Assembly (NCBI GenBank): GCA_024763115.1
Contig: JANTGB010000104.1
Location: forward strand, 1 to 7,383
DNA length: 7,383 nt
Direction of reading: 5' to 3'
Source: Desulfobulbaceae bacterium
GTDB lineage: Bacteria > Desulfobacterota > Desulfobulbia > Desulfobulbales > SURF-16
Shown here: piece after piece, positions 1-6,034 of the stretch
Numbering within the stretch: the stretch's first letter is position 1
Layout: the number at the start of each line of letters is the position of its first letter
Notes under the pieces: generated by a model
The model's database searches: none
The model's input: only the letters and a program-made list of their open reading frames with translations
Told to the model about the DNA's origin: nothing
Translations under genes and position numbers: made by a program

Positions 1-15
1 ACTATAGTGAACACG

Positions 16-53
16 CCGAAACGAACAAATCTGGGGCACTATCCGAACATTTA
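16..53 (+). repeat. Diverged half-copy of the repeat found after ftsZ
   Basis: This stretch matches the arm at 5955-5991 at about 25 of 38 positions with one single-base gap. The shared core is GAACAAATCT, then two variable bases, then GGCAC (23-39 here, 5962-5978 there), followed by a degenerate GAAC..TTA end. It lies in the non-coding leader of murC. No inverted partner arm is visible inside the window, so it is either a solitary arm or the right half of an element whose left half lies upstream. The match was made by eye, and the far end is weak. Confidence 0.5.
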
Positions 54-66
54 AAGGGGTAGAGAA

Positions 67-81
67 GGGTAGCTTTTACCC
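67..81 (+). promoter_or_regulatory. Small hairpin in the murC leader
   Basis: GGGTA (67-71) and TACCC (77-81) form a 5 bp perfect stem around the 5-base loop GCTTT, ending 20 bases before the TTG start of murC. No T-run follows, so it does not look like a terminator. The purine-rich AGAAGGG at 63-69, the only Shine-Dalgarno-like string near murC, is partly inside the stem. A role in murC translation is conjecture; a stem this short can arise by chance. Confidence 0.25.
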
Positions 82-101
82 AACCCGAATATTTACGAAT
101 T

Positions 102-1478
102 TTGTATCAGAAAACTAAACATATTCACTTTGTCGGCATTGGCGGCATCGGCATGAGCGGTATAGCCGAATTGCTGCTTAATCTCGGCTATACGGTCAGC
201 GGTTCCGATTTGCGGGCTACCGGGATTACCCGGCGGCTGGCCGAACTGGGCGGGATAATTCATCAGGGCCATAATGGCGAGTGGATCAGGGGCGCGGATG
301 TAGTGGTAACCTCGACAGCAGTCAGTGAGGATAATCCGGAAGTAAGGGCGGCAAAGGAATTTTTTATTCCGGTAATTCCCAGGGCGGAAATGCTGGCGGA
401 ACTCATGCGGTTGAAAAAATATGGCGTTGCCGTGGCCGGCAGTCATGGTAAAACCTCAACCACATCCCTGGTGGGCTGGGTTCTGGCTGAGGCCGGACTG
501 GATCCCACCGTGGTAATCGGCGGCCAGGTCAACAGTCTCGGCTCAAATGCCAAACTGGGCCAGGGTGAATTTCTGGTGGCTGAAGCGGATGAAAGTGACG
601 GCTCCTTTCTTCATCTTTCACCCGTGGTAGAGGTTGTAACCAATATTGACCTGGAACACGTTGATTTTTATAAAGATATTGATGAGATAAAAGAGGTCTT
701 TCTCCAGTTTGTCAATAAGATTCCCTTTTATGGTGCTGCGGTTATCTGTCTGGAAGACGAGCGGCTGGCCGATTTGCTGCCCAGGATCAAAAAGAGAATT
801 ATTACCTATGGCCTTACACCCCAGGCCGATATTAACGCCAGGGACATCAGGTCAAATGGTTTTAAGTCGAGCTTTACGGTATGGCGGGGTGAAAAAGAGC
901 TGGGCCGCATTACTCTGCCGGCTCCGGGGGTTCATAATATTTTGAATTCTCTGGCGGCAATGGGCGTGGCCCTGGAGCTTGAGATAGATTTTGCCCTGAT
1001 CTCCAGGGCGCTTGCTTCCTTTACCGGGGTCAAGAGGCGCCTGGAAATCAAGGGAGAAAAAAATAAAATTACGGTTATTGATGATTATGGCCATCATCCT
1101 ACGGAAATCAGGGCTACCCTGGCGGCGCTGCGGGCAACCTGGCCGGACAGGCGGCTGGTTGTTCTTTTCCAGCCCCATCGTTACAGCCGGACCAGGGGAT
1201 TGTTTAAAGAATTCCGTACAGCCTTTCATCGTGCTGATCTGCTTTTTATGACTGATATTTATCCGGCCGGTGAGCAGCCTGTTCCCGGAGTTACCACGGA
1301 GAAACTGCTTGCCGCTATTAAAGAACGAGGTCAGCGCCGGATAAAATATGTGCCTGAAGTAATGCAGTTACCATCTGTTGTCGTGCCGCAGCTTGGCGCT
1401 GGTGATATTGTTTTAACCCTGGGTGCCGGCAGTATCTGGCGGGCTGGTGAGCAATTACTGGAGGAGATGGGTAAATGA
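102..1478 (+). CDS. murC: UDP-N-acetylmuramate--L-alanine ligase MurC
   Basis: MurC is the cytoplasmic ATP-dependent ligase that joins L-alanine to UDP-MurNAc, the first amino acid step of peptidoglycan precursor synthesis. The 458-residue product is of normal family length. Visible motifs in order are the N-terminal Rossmann GIGGIGMSG (12-20), the ATP loop GSHGKTSTTS (113-122), NIDLEHVDFY (181-190), GVHNILNS (276-283), FTGVKRR (307-313), DDYGHHPTEI (327-336), QPHRYSRT (357-364) and GAGSI (441-445). All three Mur ligase domains are therefore present. The start is TTG: it gives the usual short MurC lead-in (MYQKTKHIHFVGIGG), and the next ATG would remove the Rossmann glycine motif. No good Shine-Dalgarno precedes it, which is odd. 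Its stop overlaps the murB start as ATGA (1475-1478), so the two are probably translationally coupled. The identification is firm; only the start is less certain. Confidence 0.96.
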   Translation: MYQKTKHIHFVGIGGIGMSGIAELLLNLGYTVSGSDLRATGITRRLAELGGIIHQGHNGEWIRGADVVVTSTAVSEDNPEVRAAKEFFIPVIPRAEMLAELMRLKKYGVAVAGSHGKTSTTSLVGWVLAEAGLDPTVVIGGQVNSLGSNAKLGQGEFLVAEADESDGSFLHLSPVVEVVTNIDLEHVDFYKDIDEIKEVFLQFVNKIPFYGAAVICLEDERLADLLPRIKKRIITYGLTPQADINARDIRSNGFKSSFTVWRGEKELGRITLPAPGVHNILNSLAAMGVALELEIDFALISRALASFTGVKRRLEIKGEKNKITVIDDYGHHPTEIRATLAALRATWPDRRLVVLFQPHRYSRTRGLFKEFRTAFHRADLLFMTDIYPAGEQPVPGVTTEKLLAAIKERGQRRIKYVPEVMQLPSVVVPQLGAGDIVLTLGAGSIWRAGEQLLEEMGK

Positions 1479-2470
1479 ATGCGGTAAACGGAAGAATGAC
1501 ATGGGGCAAAGATGAGGCCGGCCGGGGTAAATTGCCGGTCTGGGCCGATCTCTTTAATGATCTGATGATTGATTTCTGGTGTGGCGAGATGCTATGGAAT
1601 ACTTCCATGGCCGAGTTCTCCGCTTATCGGGTAGGGGGGACGGCCGAGGCCGTGATTTTTCCACTGGGGATTCAGGAACTTTCTCTTCTGGTTCAGGGTT
1701 TGCGTAAACTGGATGTCCCCTGGCTGGTTCTGGGGCGGGGCACTAATATCCTGGTAGCGGATGAAGGCTTGCGTGGCGTGGTTATAATTCTCGGCCGTGA
1801 TTTTTGTTCCATGGAGCGGAATGCTCAGCCGGACGGCTCAGTTCTGGCCCGGTTCAAGGGAGGATGCTCCATGGCAAAAGTAGTCAAATGGTGTACTGAG
1901 CAGGGTTTGAGCGGCCTGGAGTTTGCCGCCGGGATTCCCGGCAGTGTTGGCGGCGCTACGGCAATGAATTCAGGGGCCTGGGGCGGACAGATCGGTGATG
2001 TTATTTATTCGGTAATGATCATGGACAGCAAGGGAACATTGCAGAGCAAGGAGCGGAAAGATATTCATTTCGGCTATCGGAGCTGGAATGAACCGGAGGA
2101 AATGATTGCGGTGGAGATCGTCTTCAGGCTGAATAAGGGAGATAAAGCGGTTATAGCTGAAAAATGTCGGAAAAATGTCGGCCTGAGAAAAAAGCAGCAA
2201 CCCACGAATGTTATCAGTTGCGGGTCATTTTTCAAAAATCCCTTGCCTGATAAGCCGGCTGGTCGACTTATAGAAGAATCCGGGCTTAAAGGTTTCAAGA
2301 TCGGTAATGTCATGGTGTCTGATAAACATGCTAATTTTATTGTCAAAACCGGCGAGGCAACAGCCGCTGAAATTGTCGGCCTCATGCGCCATATCCAGAA
2401 TCGGGTTTGGCGCCACAGTGGAATTCATCTGGATCCGGAAGTACGTTTGCTGGGATTTGCCGATTTGTGA
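1475..2470 (+). CDS. murB: UDP-N-acetylenolpyruvoylglucosamine reductase MurB
   Basis: MurB is the FAD- and NADPH-dependent cytoplasmic reductase that turns enolpyruvyl-UDP-GlcNAc into UDP-MurNAc, the substrate of MurC. The 331-residue product shows FAD-binding motifs YRVGG (51-55), LGRGTNILV (86-94) and GIPGSVGGATAMNSGA (153-168), then FGYRSW (199-204), CGSFFKNP with the catalytic serine (S251), KHANFIV (284-290) and the C-terminal glutamate in LDPEVRLLG (E322). After the first 40 or so residues the core is about 290 residues, which fits the shorter type II MurB rather than the longer E. coli form. The 40-residue N-terminal lead has no motif I recognise. The common YRxS pattern reads YRSW here, a small deviation. 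The start is supported by GGAGGAG at 1460-1466, eight bases before the ATG, and by the ATGA overlap with murC. The stop overlaps the ftsQ start as GTGA. Confidence is high. Confidence 0.95.
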   Translation: MNAVNGRMTWGKDEAGRGKLPVWADLFNDLMIDFWCGEMLWNTSMAEFSAYRVGGTAEAVIFPLGIQELSLLVQGLRKLDVPWLVLGRGTNILVADEGLRGVVIILGRDFCSMERNAQPDGSVLARFKGGCSMAKVVKWCTEQGLSGLEFAAGIPGSVGGATAMNSGAWGGQIGDVIYSVMIMDSKGTLQSKERKDIHFGYRSWNEPEEMIAVEIVFRLNKGDKAVIAEKCRKNVGLRKKQQPTNVISCGSFFKNPLPDKPAGRLIEESGLKGFKIGNVMVSDKHANFIVKTGEATAAEIVGLMRHIQNRVWRHSGIHLDPEVRLLGFADL

Positions 2471-3294
2471 AAAATTTAAAACAGCTAAGACCGTCCAGCC
2501 AAAAGGACGTCGGTCGCTTTGCCGGGATGGGGCGCCGGTTGCTGGTGGTGGTTTCAGCCTTTTTTCTGTTTTTTGTCGTCCTGGCCGTCATTGGTTCCCT
2601 GCTTTGCAGCAGCCTGGCAAAGTCTGATTTTTTTTTAATTTCGGAAATTCGAATTAATGGCTGCCGGATGACTACCAAGCGGCAGATTCTTGATCTGGCC
2701 GGGATTGATGTTCATTCTAATCTCCTGGCCCTGGATGTCGGGGAGGTAAAGAAAAAGCTTGAGTCCCATGAATGGATTGAACGGGTTGTTGTTCGGCGGG
2801 ATTTTCCCAACCTGCTGCTGATAACGGTGCGGGAAAGAATACAGGTTGCTTTGATTAATCTGGCTGAAGGCCTCTATTATCTTGATCGAAACGGTATATG
2901 TTTCGCTCCCGCCCTGCCCCCGGAGGATTTGGATTTTCCAGTGATAAGCGCTGACAATATCATTTTTAATGATTGTAACGGCAGTAAGGAGACGGGCCGG
3001 AAAAATCAGCTTATGCGGGAAGCCCTGGGTTTTATTCGCCTGGCCGGCCGTGGCAATACTGTTCTGCCCCGGCAGAATATTTCTGAAATTCATCTATATG
3101 ATAATGGTGATCTGGTTCTGTTCCTGATGGATCACCCGGTGCCGATTTACCTGGGACAGGGCAACATGACGGCAAAATATAACAAGTTGGTCAGGGTGTT
3201 GTCCTGGCTTTACCGTAAGGACAGGTTTAATTCCATTGCCGCCATCAAGGTTGATTATATGGAGAAAAAGGTGCTGGCAATGTTACGTAAATAG
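2467..3294 (+). CDS. ftsQ: Cell division protein FtsQ (POTRA domain)
   Basis: FtsQ is a bitopic inner membrane protein that connects early Z-ring proteins with periplasmic septal peptidoglycan synthesis through FtsB/FtsL. With the GTG start the product has 275 residues, close to the E. coli length. It shows a basic cytoplasmic N-terminus (1-24, with GRR at 22-24), one strongly hydrophobic membrane segment (about 25-47), then a POTRA-type domain (about 56-124) that includes FFLISEIRINGCRMTTKRQI, NLLALDVGEV, HEWIERVVVRRDFPN and ITVRER. A beta-rich C-terminal domain follows. The open frame extends upstream to 2407, but GTG at 2467 is chosen because it overlaps the murB stop as GTGA and leaves a normal-sized cytoplasmic tail; the upstream part would be out-of-frame murB sequence. 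A T9 run (2628-2636) encodes part of DFFLIS. ddl, often found just before ftsQ, is absent. The call rests on domain layout and position, since FtsQ sequence is poorly conserved. Confidence 0.92.
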   Translation: MKNLKQLRPSSQKDVGRFAGMGRRLLVVVSAFFLFFVVLAVIGSLLCSSLAKSDFFLISEIRINGCRMTTKRQILDLAGIDVHSNLLALDVGEVKKKLESHEWIERVVVRRDFPNLLLITVRERIQVALINLAEGLYYLDRNGICFAPALPPEDLDFPVISADNIIFNDCNGSKETGRKNQLMREALGFIRLAGRGNTVLPRQNISEIHLYDNGDLVLFLMDHPVPIYLGQGNMTAKYNKLVRVLSWLYRKDRFNSIAAIKVDYMEKKVLAMLRK

Positions 3295-3308
3295 TAAAGA
3301 GAAAATTT

Positions 3309-4541
3309 ATGGCACGGGAAGAAAGAGGCGAATTAATAGTAGGGCTTGATATCGGTACCACCAAGATCTGCGCGGTAGTTGGTGAGGCGTTCGAGGATCA
3401 TCTGGATATAATAGGGGTGGGCGCTTATCCTTCAGTGGGATTGCGCAAGGGCGTGGTGGTCAATATTGAGAGTACCGTGCAGTCTATCCGCCGGGCTGTC
3501 GATGAGGCGGAGGATATGGCAAACTGCGAAATAAGCTCGGTGTATGTAGGAATTGCCGGCAGTCATGTCAAGGGCTTTAACAGTCATGGCCAGATACCCC
3601 TGCGTCACAAGGAAATTATTCAAAGCGATATTGAACAGGTCGTCTATGCGGCAAAGGCGGTGGCAATCTCCCAGGATCAGGAAATTATTCATGTCCTGCC
3701 CCAGCATTTTATGGTGGATTCCCAGGGCGGCATTCAGGATCCGACCGGCATGACCGGAGTCAGGCTGGAAACTGATGTCCATATTGTTACCGGAGCCGCA
3801 ACTGCGGTTCATAATATTATAAAATGCTGCAACCGGGCCGGGCTTGAGGTTGATGATATTGTCCTGGAACCTATTGCCTCGGCAGAGACGGTTTTGAGCC
3901 CTGAAGAGATAGAACTGGGCGTGGCTCTCCTTGATATCGGCGGCGGCACCTCTGATCTGGCTGTCTTTGCCGACGGTTGTATCCGCCAGACTTTTGTTTT
4001 GGGAATCGGCGGACATAACCTTACCAACGATCTTTCCATTGGTTTGCGGACTCCACTTAAAAAAGCTGAACAGTTAAAAGAAAAATTCGGCTGCGCCATT
4101 GCCTCGCTGATTGACAAGGATCAGGCCATTGAAGTGCCCAGCGTTGGCGGTCGAAGATCACGCCGGTTATCCCAGCGGGTAATGGGTGAAATTCTTGAAC
4201 CCCGGGTTGAGGAGTTGCTGACCCTGATTAATCAGGAATTGTATGAGTCCGGTAATAAGGATTATGTCACGGCCGGAGTAGTGCTTACCGGCGGTACGTC
4301 AATGCTTGATCGGATGGTTGAGTTGGCCGAGCAGATTTTTGATCTGCCGGTGCGGATTGGTTACCCCATGCATGTCGGCGGCATAACGGATATTGTTTCA
4401 ACCCCGCAATGCGCAACCGGAGTGGGACTTGTCCTGTTTGGGATGAAGCATGAAGCGCCCGCGAATTTTAAAAGGGATGAGGATCGGCTGATGGGCCGGG
4501 TGACCAGGGGGATAAAGGGATTGTTTGGCAGGATCATGTAG
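3309..4541 (+). CDS. ftsA: Cell division protein FtsA
   Basis: FtsA is an actin-fold ATPase that binds the FtsZ tail and anchors the Z-ring to the inner face of the membrane, and helps recruit later division proteins. The 410-residue product is of typical length. Seen in order are the phosphate 1 motif VGLDIGTTKI (11-20), the 1C/SHS2 region (about 85-163), the phosphate 2 motif LLDIGGGTSDLAVF (207-220), the adenosine motif VVLTGGTSML (324-333) and a C-terminal amphipathic helix RVTRGIKGLFGRIM (397-410) that fits the membrane-targeting sequence. The ATG lies 14 bases after the ftsQ stop, preceded by the modest purine-rich stretch AAAGAGAAAA (3296-3305), so it is probably in the same transcript as murC-murB-ftsQ. 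Nothing is missing or unusual. Position directly before ftsZ and the complete motif set make the assignment secure. Confidence 0.97.
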   Translation: MAREERGELIVGLDIGTTKICAVVGEAFEDHLDIIGVGAYPSVGLRKGVVVNIESTVQSIRRAVDEAEDMANCEISSVYVGIAGSHVKGFNSHGQIPLRHKEIIQSDIEQVVYAAKAVAISQDQEIIHVLPQHFMVDSQGGIQDPTGMTGVRLETDVHIVTGAATAVHNIIKCCNRAGLEVDDIVLEPIASAETVLSPEEIELGVALLDIGGGTSDLAVFADGCIRQTFVLGIGGHNLTNDLSIGLRTPLKKAEQLKEKFGCAIASLIDKDQAIEVPSVGGRRSRRLSQRVMGEILEPRVEELLTLINQELYESGNKDYVTAGVVLTGGTSMLDRMVELAEQIFDLPVRIGYPMHVGGITDIVSTPQCATGVGLVLFGMKHEAPANFKRDEDRLMGRVTRGIKGLFGRIM

Positions 4542-4594
4542 GGACAGCCCAATATTAACGGCATTGATTTATTACTTTGTTACCTTGAAGGATG

Positions 4595-4625
4595 TATAAA
4601 AATATTGTAGTTTCTGACATATTAT
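4595..4625 (+). promoter_or_regulatory. Possible ftsZ promoter region in the ftsA-ftsZ gap
   Basis: The 111 bases between ftsA and ftsZ are AT-rich and contain two -10-like hexamers, TATAAA (4595-4600, with TG just upstream) and TATTAT (4620-4625). No well-spaced TTGACA-like -35 partner is obvious for either: TTGTTA (4577-4582) is only 12 bases before the first. Such a gap, against tight packing of the preceding genes, suggests that ftsZ has some independent transcription. The exact promoter cannot be fixed by eye. Confidence 0.3.
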
Positions 4626-4639
4626 TGCGGCACGGCACA

Positions 4640-4646
4640 GGGAGAG
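4640..4646 (+). promoter_or_regulatory. Ribosome binding site that sets the ftsZ start
   Basis: GGGAGAG ends six bases before the ATG at 4653. A TTG two codons earlier (4647) is also in frame, but it would directly abut this site and is therefore unlikely to be the start. The site favours ATG 4653 and a protein beginning MEFKLAE. Confidence 0.75.
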
Positions 4647-4652
4647 TTGGTT

Positions 4653-5819
4653 ATGGAATTTAAATTAGCGGAAACAGTTTCACGGGCCAGGATAAAGGTT
4701 GTCGGCATCGGTGGTGGAGGTGGCAATGCCGTTAATACCATGGTTGAGAGCAAACTTCAGGGCGTTGAATTTGTTTCGGCCAATACGGACATGCAGGCCC
4801 TGGAAAATTCTCGGGCTGATATGCGTCTGCAGCTTGGGCCGACAACCAGCAAGGGCTTGGGAGCCGGGGCTAATCCTGAATTGGGCCGCGAGTCGGCCGA
4901 AGAAAGTATTGACGATCTGCGCGAGGCCTTAAAAGACAGTGATATGGTTTTCGTTACCGCCGGACTGGGCGGCGGCACCGGCACCGGTGCGGCTCCGGTG
5001 GTGGCCCGGCTCGGCAGGGAGCTGGGAGCTCTGACGGTCGGGGTTGTTACCAAGCCCTTTATGTTTGAGGGCCGGGCCCGGATGAAAAATGCCGAGGACG
5101 GCTGGGAGCAGCTTAAAAAACAGGTTGATACCATTATTACTATTCCCAATGATCGTATCCTCTCCCTGACCCAGAAGAATACCACTTTTCTTTCCGGGAT
5201 GAAAATGGCCGATGATGTCCTGGTTCAGGCCGTTAAGGGCATTACTGATCTGATCAACCTGCCTGGTTATATTAATCCTGACTTTGCCGATGTCAGGGCT
5301 GTGATGAATCAGATGGGGCCGGCCCTGATGGGCGCCGGAACCAGCGTGGGCGAGAATCGAGCGGCTGAGGCCGTCAATATGGCGGTTGCCAGTCCGCTTT
5401 TACAGGATATCAGTATAGCCGGGGCCAGAGGAGTGCTGGTGAACATCTCTGCCCGGGAAGACCTGCTTACCATGGCCGAGGTAACCGAGGCGACCAGTAA
5501 AATTTATGAAGAAGTTCATGATGAGGCCAATATAATTCTCGGGGTTATCTTTGATGAGGACTTAGGTGACGAGTTGCGGGTAACCGTGGTGGCTACCGGC
5601 ATTAAAAGCGGCGAAGAGCTTGAGCCCCTGTCGGAGAAGATTACCCCGTTAAGCGCCAGGAGAGAGGTGGTTGAAGAACCGGAACCGGAGATGGAGAAAG
5701 AGCCTGGGGTGGTAAACGGCTCTCTGGTTTTTCCCAAGCCGAGAAAGCCTTACAGGCCGAATATTTTTGATGAAGAGGCCCTTGATGAGCCTACCTTTCT
5801 GCGTAAGAATGAAAATTAG
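4653..5819 (+). CDS. ftsZ: Cell division GTPase FtsZ
   Basis: FtsZ is the tubulin-like GTPase that polymerises at midcell into the cytokinetic ring and recruits the divisome. The 388-residue product is close to the usual length. It shows the N-terminal nucleotide-binding glycine stretch VGIGGGGGNAVN (17-28), SANTD (42-46), the tubulin signature GGGTGTGAAP (106-115), IPNDRIL (164-170) and the T7 loop with NPDFADVR (208-215), whose acidic residues complete the GTPase site of the next subunit. A short acidic linker (about 320-368, with repeated Glu and Pro) leads to the conserved C-terminal peptide around DEPTFLRKN (378-386), which binds FtsA. ATG 4653 is chosen over the in-frame TTG 4647 because of Shine-Dalgarno placement. 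Both FtsA and the FtsZ tail are present, so the membrane tether is complete. No unusual change is seen. Confidence 0.98.
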   Translation: MEFKLAETVSRARIKVVGIGGGGGNAVNTMVESKLQGVEFVSANTDMQALENSRADMRLQLGPTTSKGLGAGANPELGRESAEESIDDLREALKDSDMVFVTAGLGGGTGTGAAPVVARLGRELGALTVGVVTKPFMFEGRARMKNAEDGWEQLKKQVDTIITIPNDRILSLTQKNTTFLSGMKMADDVLVQAVKGITDLINLPGYINPDFADVRAVMNQMGPALMGAGTSVGENRAAEAVNMAVASPLLQDISIAGARGVLVNISAREDLLTMAEVTEATSKIYEEVHDEANIILGVIFDEDLGDELRVTVVATGIKSGEELEPLSEKITPLSARREVVEEPEPEMEKEPGVVNGSLVFPKPRKPYRPNIFDEEALDEPTFLRKNEN

Positions 5820-5826
5820 GCGCGTG

Positions 5827-5847
5827 GCGTAATTTTGGTTATTATGC
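5827..5847 (+). terminator. Weak candidate terminator after ftsZ
   Basis: GCGTAAT (5827-5833) pairs with ATTATGC (5841-5847), seven pairs with one G-T wobble, around loop TTTGGTT. The following GCTTATATTTTG is T-rich but interrupted. It begins 7 bases after the ftsZ stop, a usual place for a terminator, but stem strength is low, so read-through toward the next gene is likely. Confidence 0.3.
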
Positions 5848-5868
5848 GCTTATATTTTGCCTGAATCA

Positions 5869-5991
5869 TAAGCGTTCACCAGCACCTAATCTTTGCCCAT
5901 TTCGGAGTCTATGCTTACCTGCCTGCTTGAATAGCACCAGTATGCTGCGCGCAGGCCAAATGAACAAATCTAAGGCACCGGTAAACGCTTA
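5869..5991. repeat. Imperfect inverted repeat element (123 bp) after ftsZ
   Basis: The left arm starting TAAGCGTTCACC (5869) is the inverted counterpart of the right arm ending GGTAAACGCTTA (5991). Aligned without gaps, the outer 34 positions of the two arms agree at 25. Farther in, CCTGCCTGC (5918-5926) pairs with GCGCGCAGG (5947-5955) at eight of nine positions with one wobble, leaving a loop of about 20 bases and a bulge at about 5905-5917. No coding sequence lies inside. The size, lack of an open frame and arm symmetry resemble a REP- or MITE-like element, but no target-site duplication is clear. A related fourth arm follows at 5999-6034. The family is not one I can name. Confidence 0.7.
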
Positions 5992-5998
5992 GAGACTT

Positions 5999-6034
5999 AA
6001 ATATGGCAAAGATTTACTCCCTGGTGAACGGTTA
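5999..6034 (+). repeat. Further repeat arm overlapping the radical SAM start codon
   Basis: ATGGCAAAGATT (6003-6014) and CTGGTGAACGGTTA (6021-6034) match the reverse complement of the left arm at 5869-5900. The first block is identical apart from one missing G, and the second agrees at 13 of 14, with 6 bases between the blocks here and 5 there. It has the same orientation as the arm at 5955-5991, which ends 7 bases earlier. It is closer in sequence to the left arm than the 5955-5991 arm is. It covers the start and about the first 11 codons of the next gene, so that N-terminus is either repeat-derived or wrongly assigned. Confidence 0.6.

Noticed and set aside
4..42. ATAGTG (4-9) and CACTAT (37-42) as a hairpin before murC
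   Set aside because: Six pairs with a 27-base loop at the window edge; too weak without the upstream sequence.
93..446. Minus-strand open frame of 117 codons across the murC 5' end
   Set aside because: It is antisense to well-conserved murC, has no recognisable motif and no ribosome binding site I can see. Other minus-strand frames in the window are rejected for the same reason.
2407..2466. Longer ftsQ starting upstream at 2407
   Set aside because: The added residues are only murB sequence read in another frame. GTG 2467 fits the stop-start overlap and the family length better.
2628..2636. T9 run in ftsQ, and another T9 at 6286-6294 in the radical SAM gene, as programmed slippage sites
   Set aside because: Both encode Phe in frame, the frames continue intact, and no alternative product is evident in the shifted frames.
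4550..4607. Inverted pair CAATATT (4550-4556) and AATATTG (4601-4607) in the ftsA-ftsZ gap
   Set aside because: Seven AT-rich bases with a 44-base loop are expected by chance in such sequence.
4647..4652. TTG start for ftsZ two codons upstream
   Set aside because: It directly abuts the Shine-Dalgarno sequence; ATG 4653 has correct spacing and gives the usual FtsZ N-terminus.
5820..6002. CRISPR array or small protein gene in the ftsZ-radical SAM gap
   Set aside because: The arms are inverted and diverged rather than regularly spaced direct repeats, and no credible open frame with a ribosome site is present.
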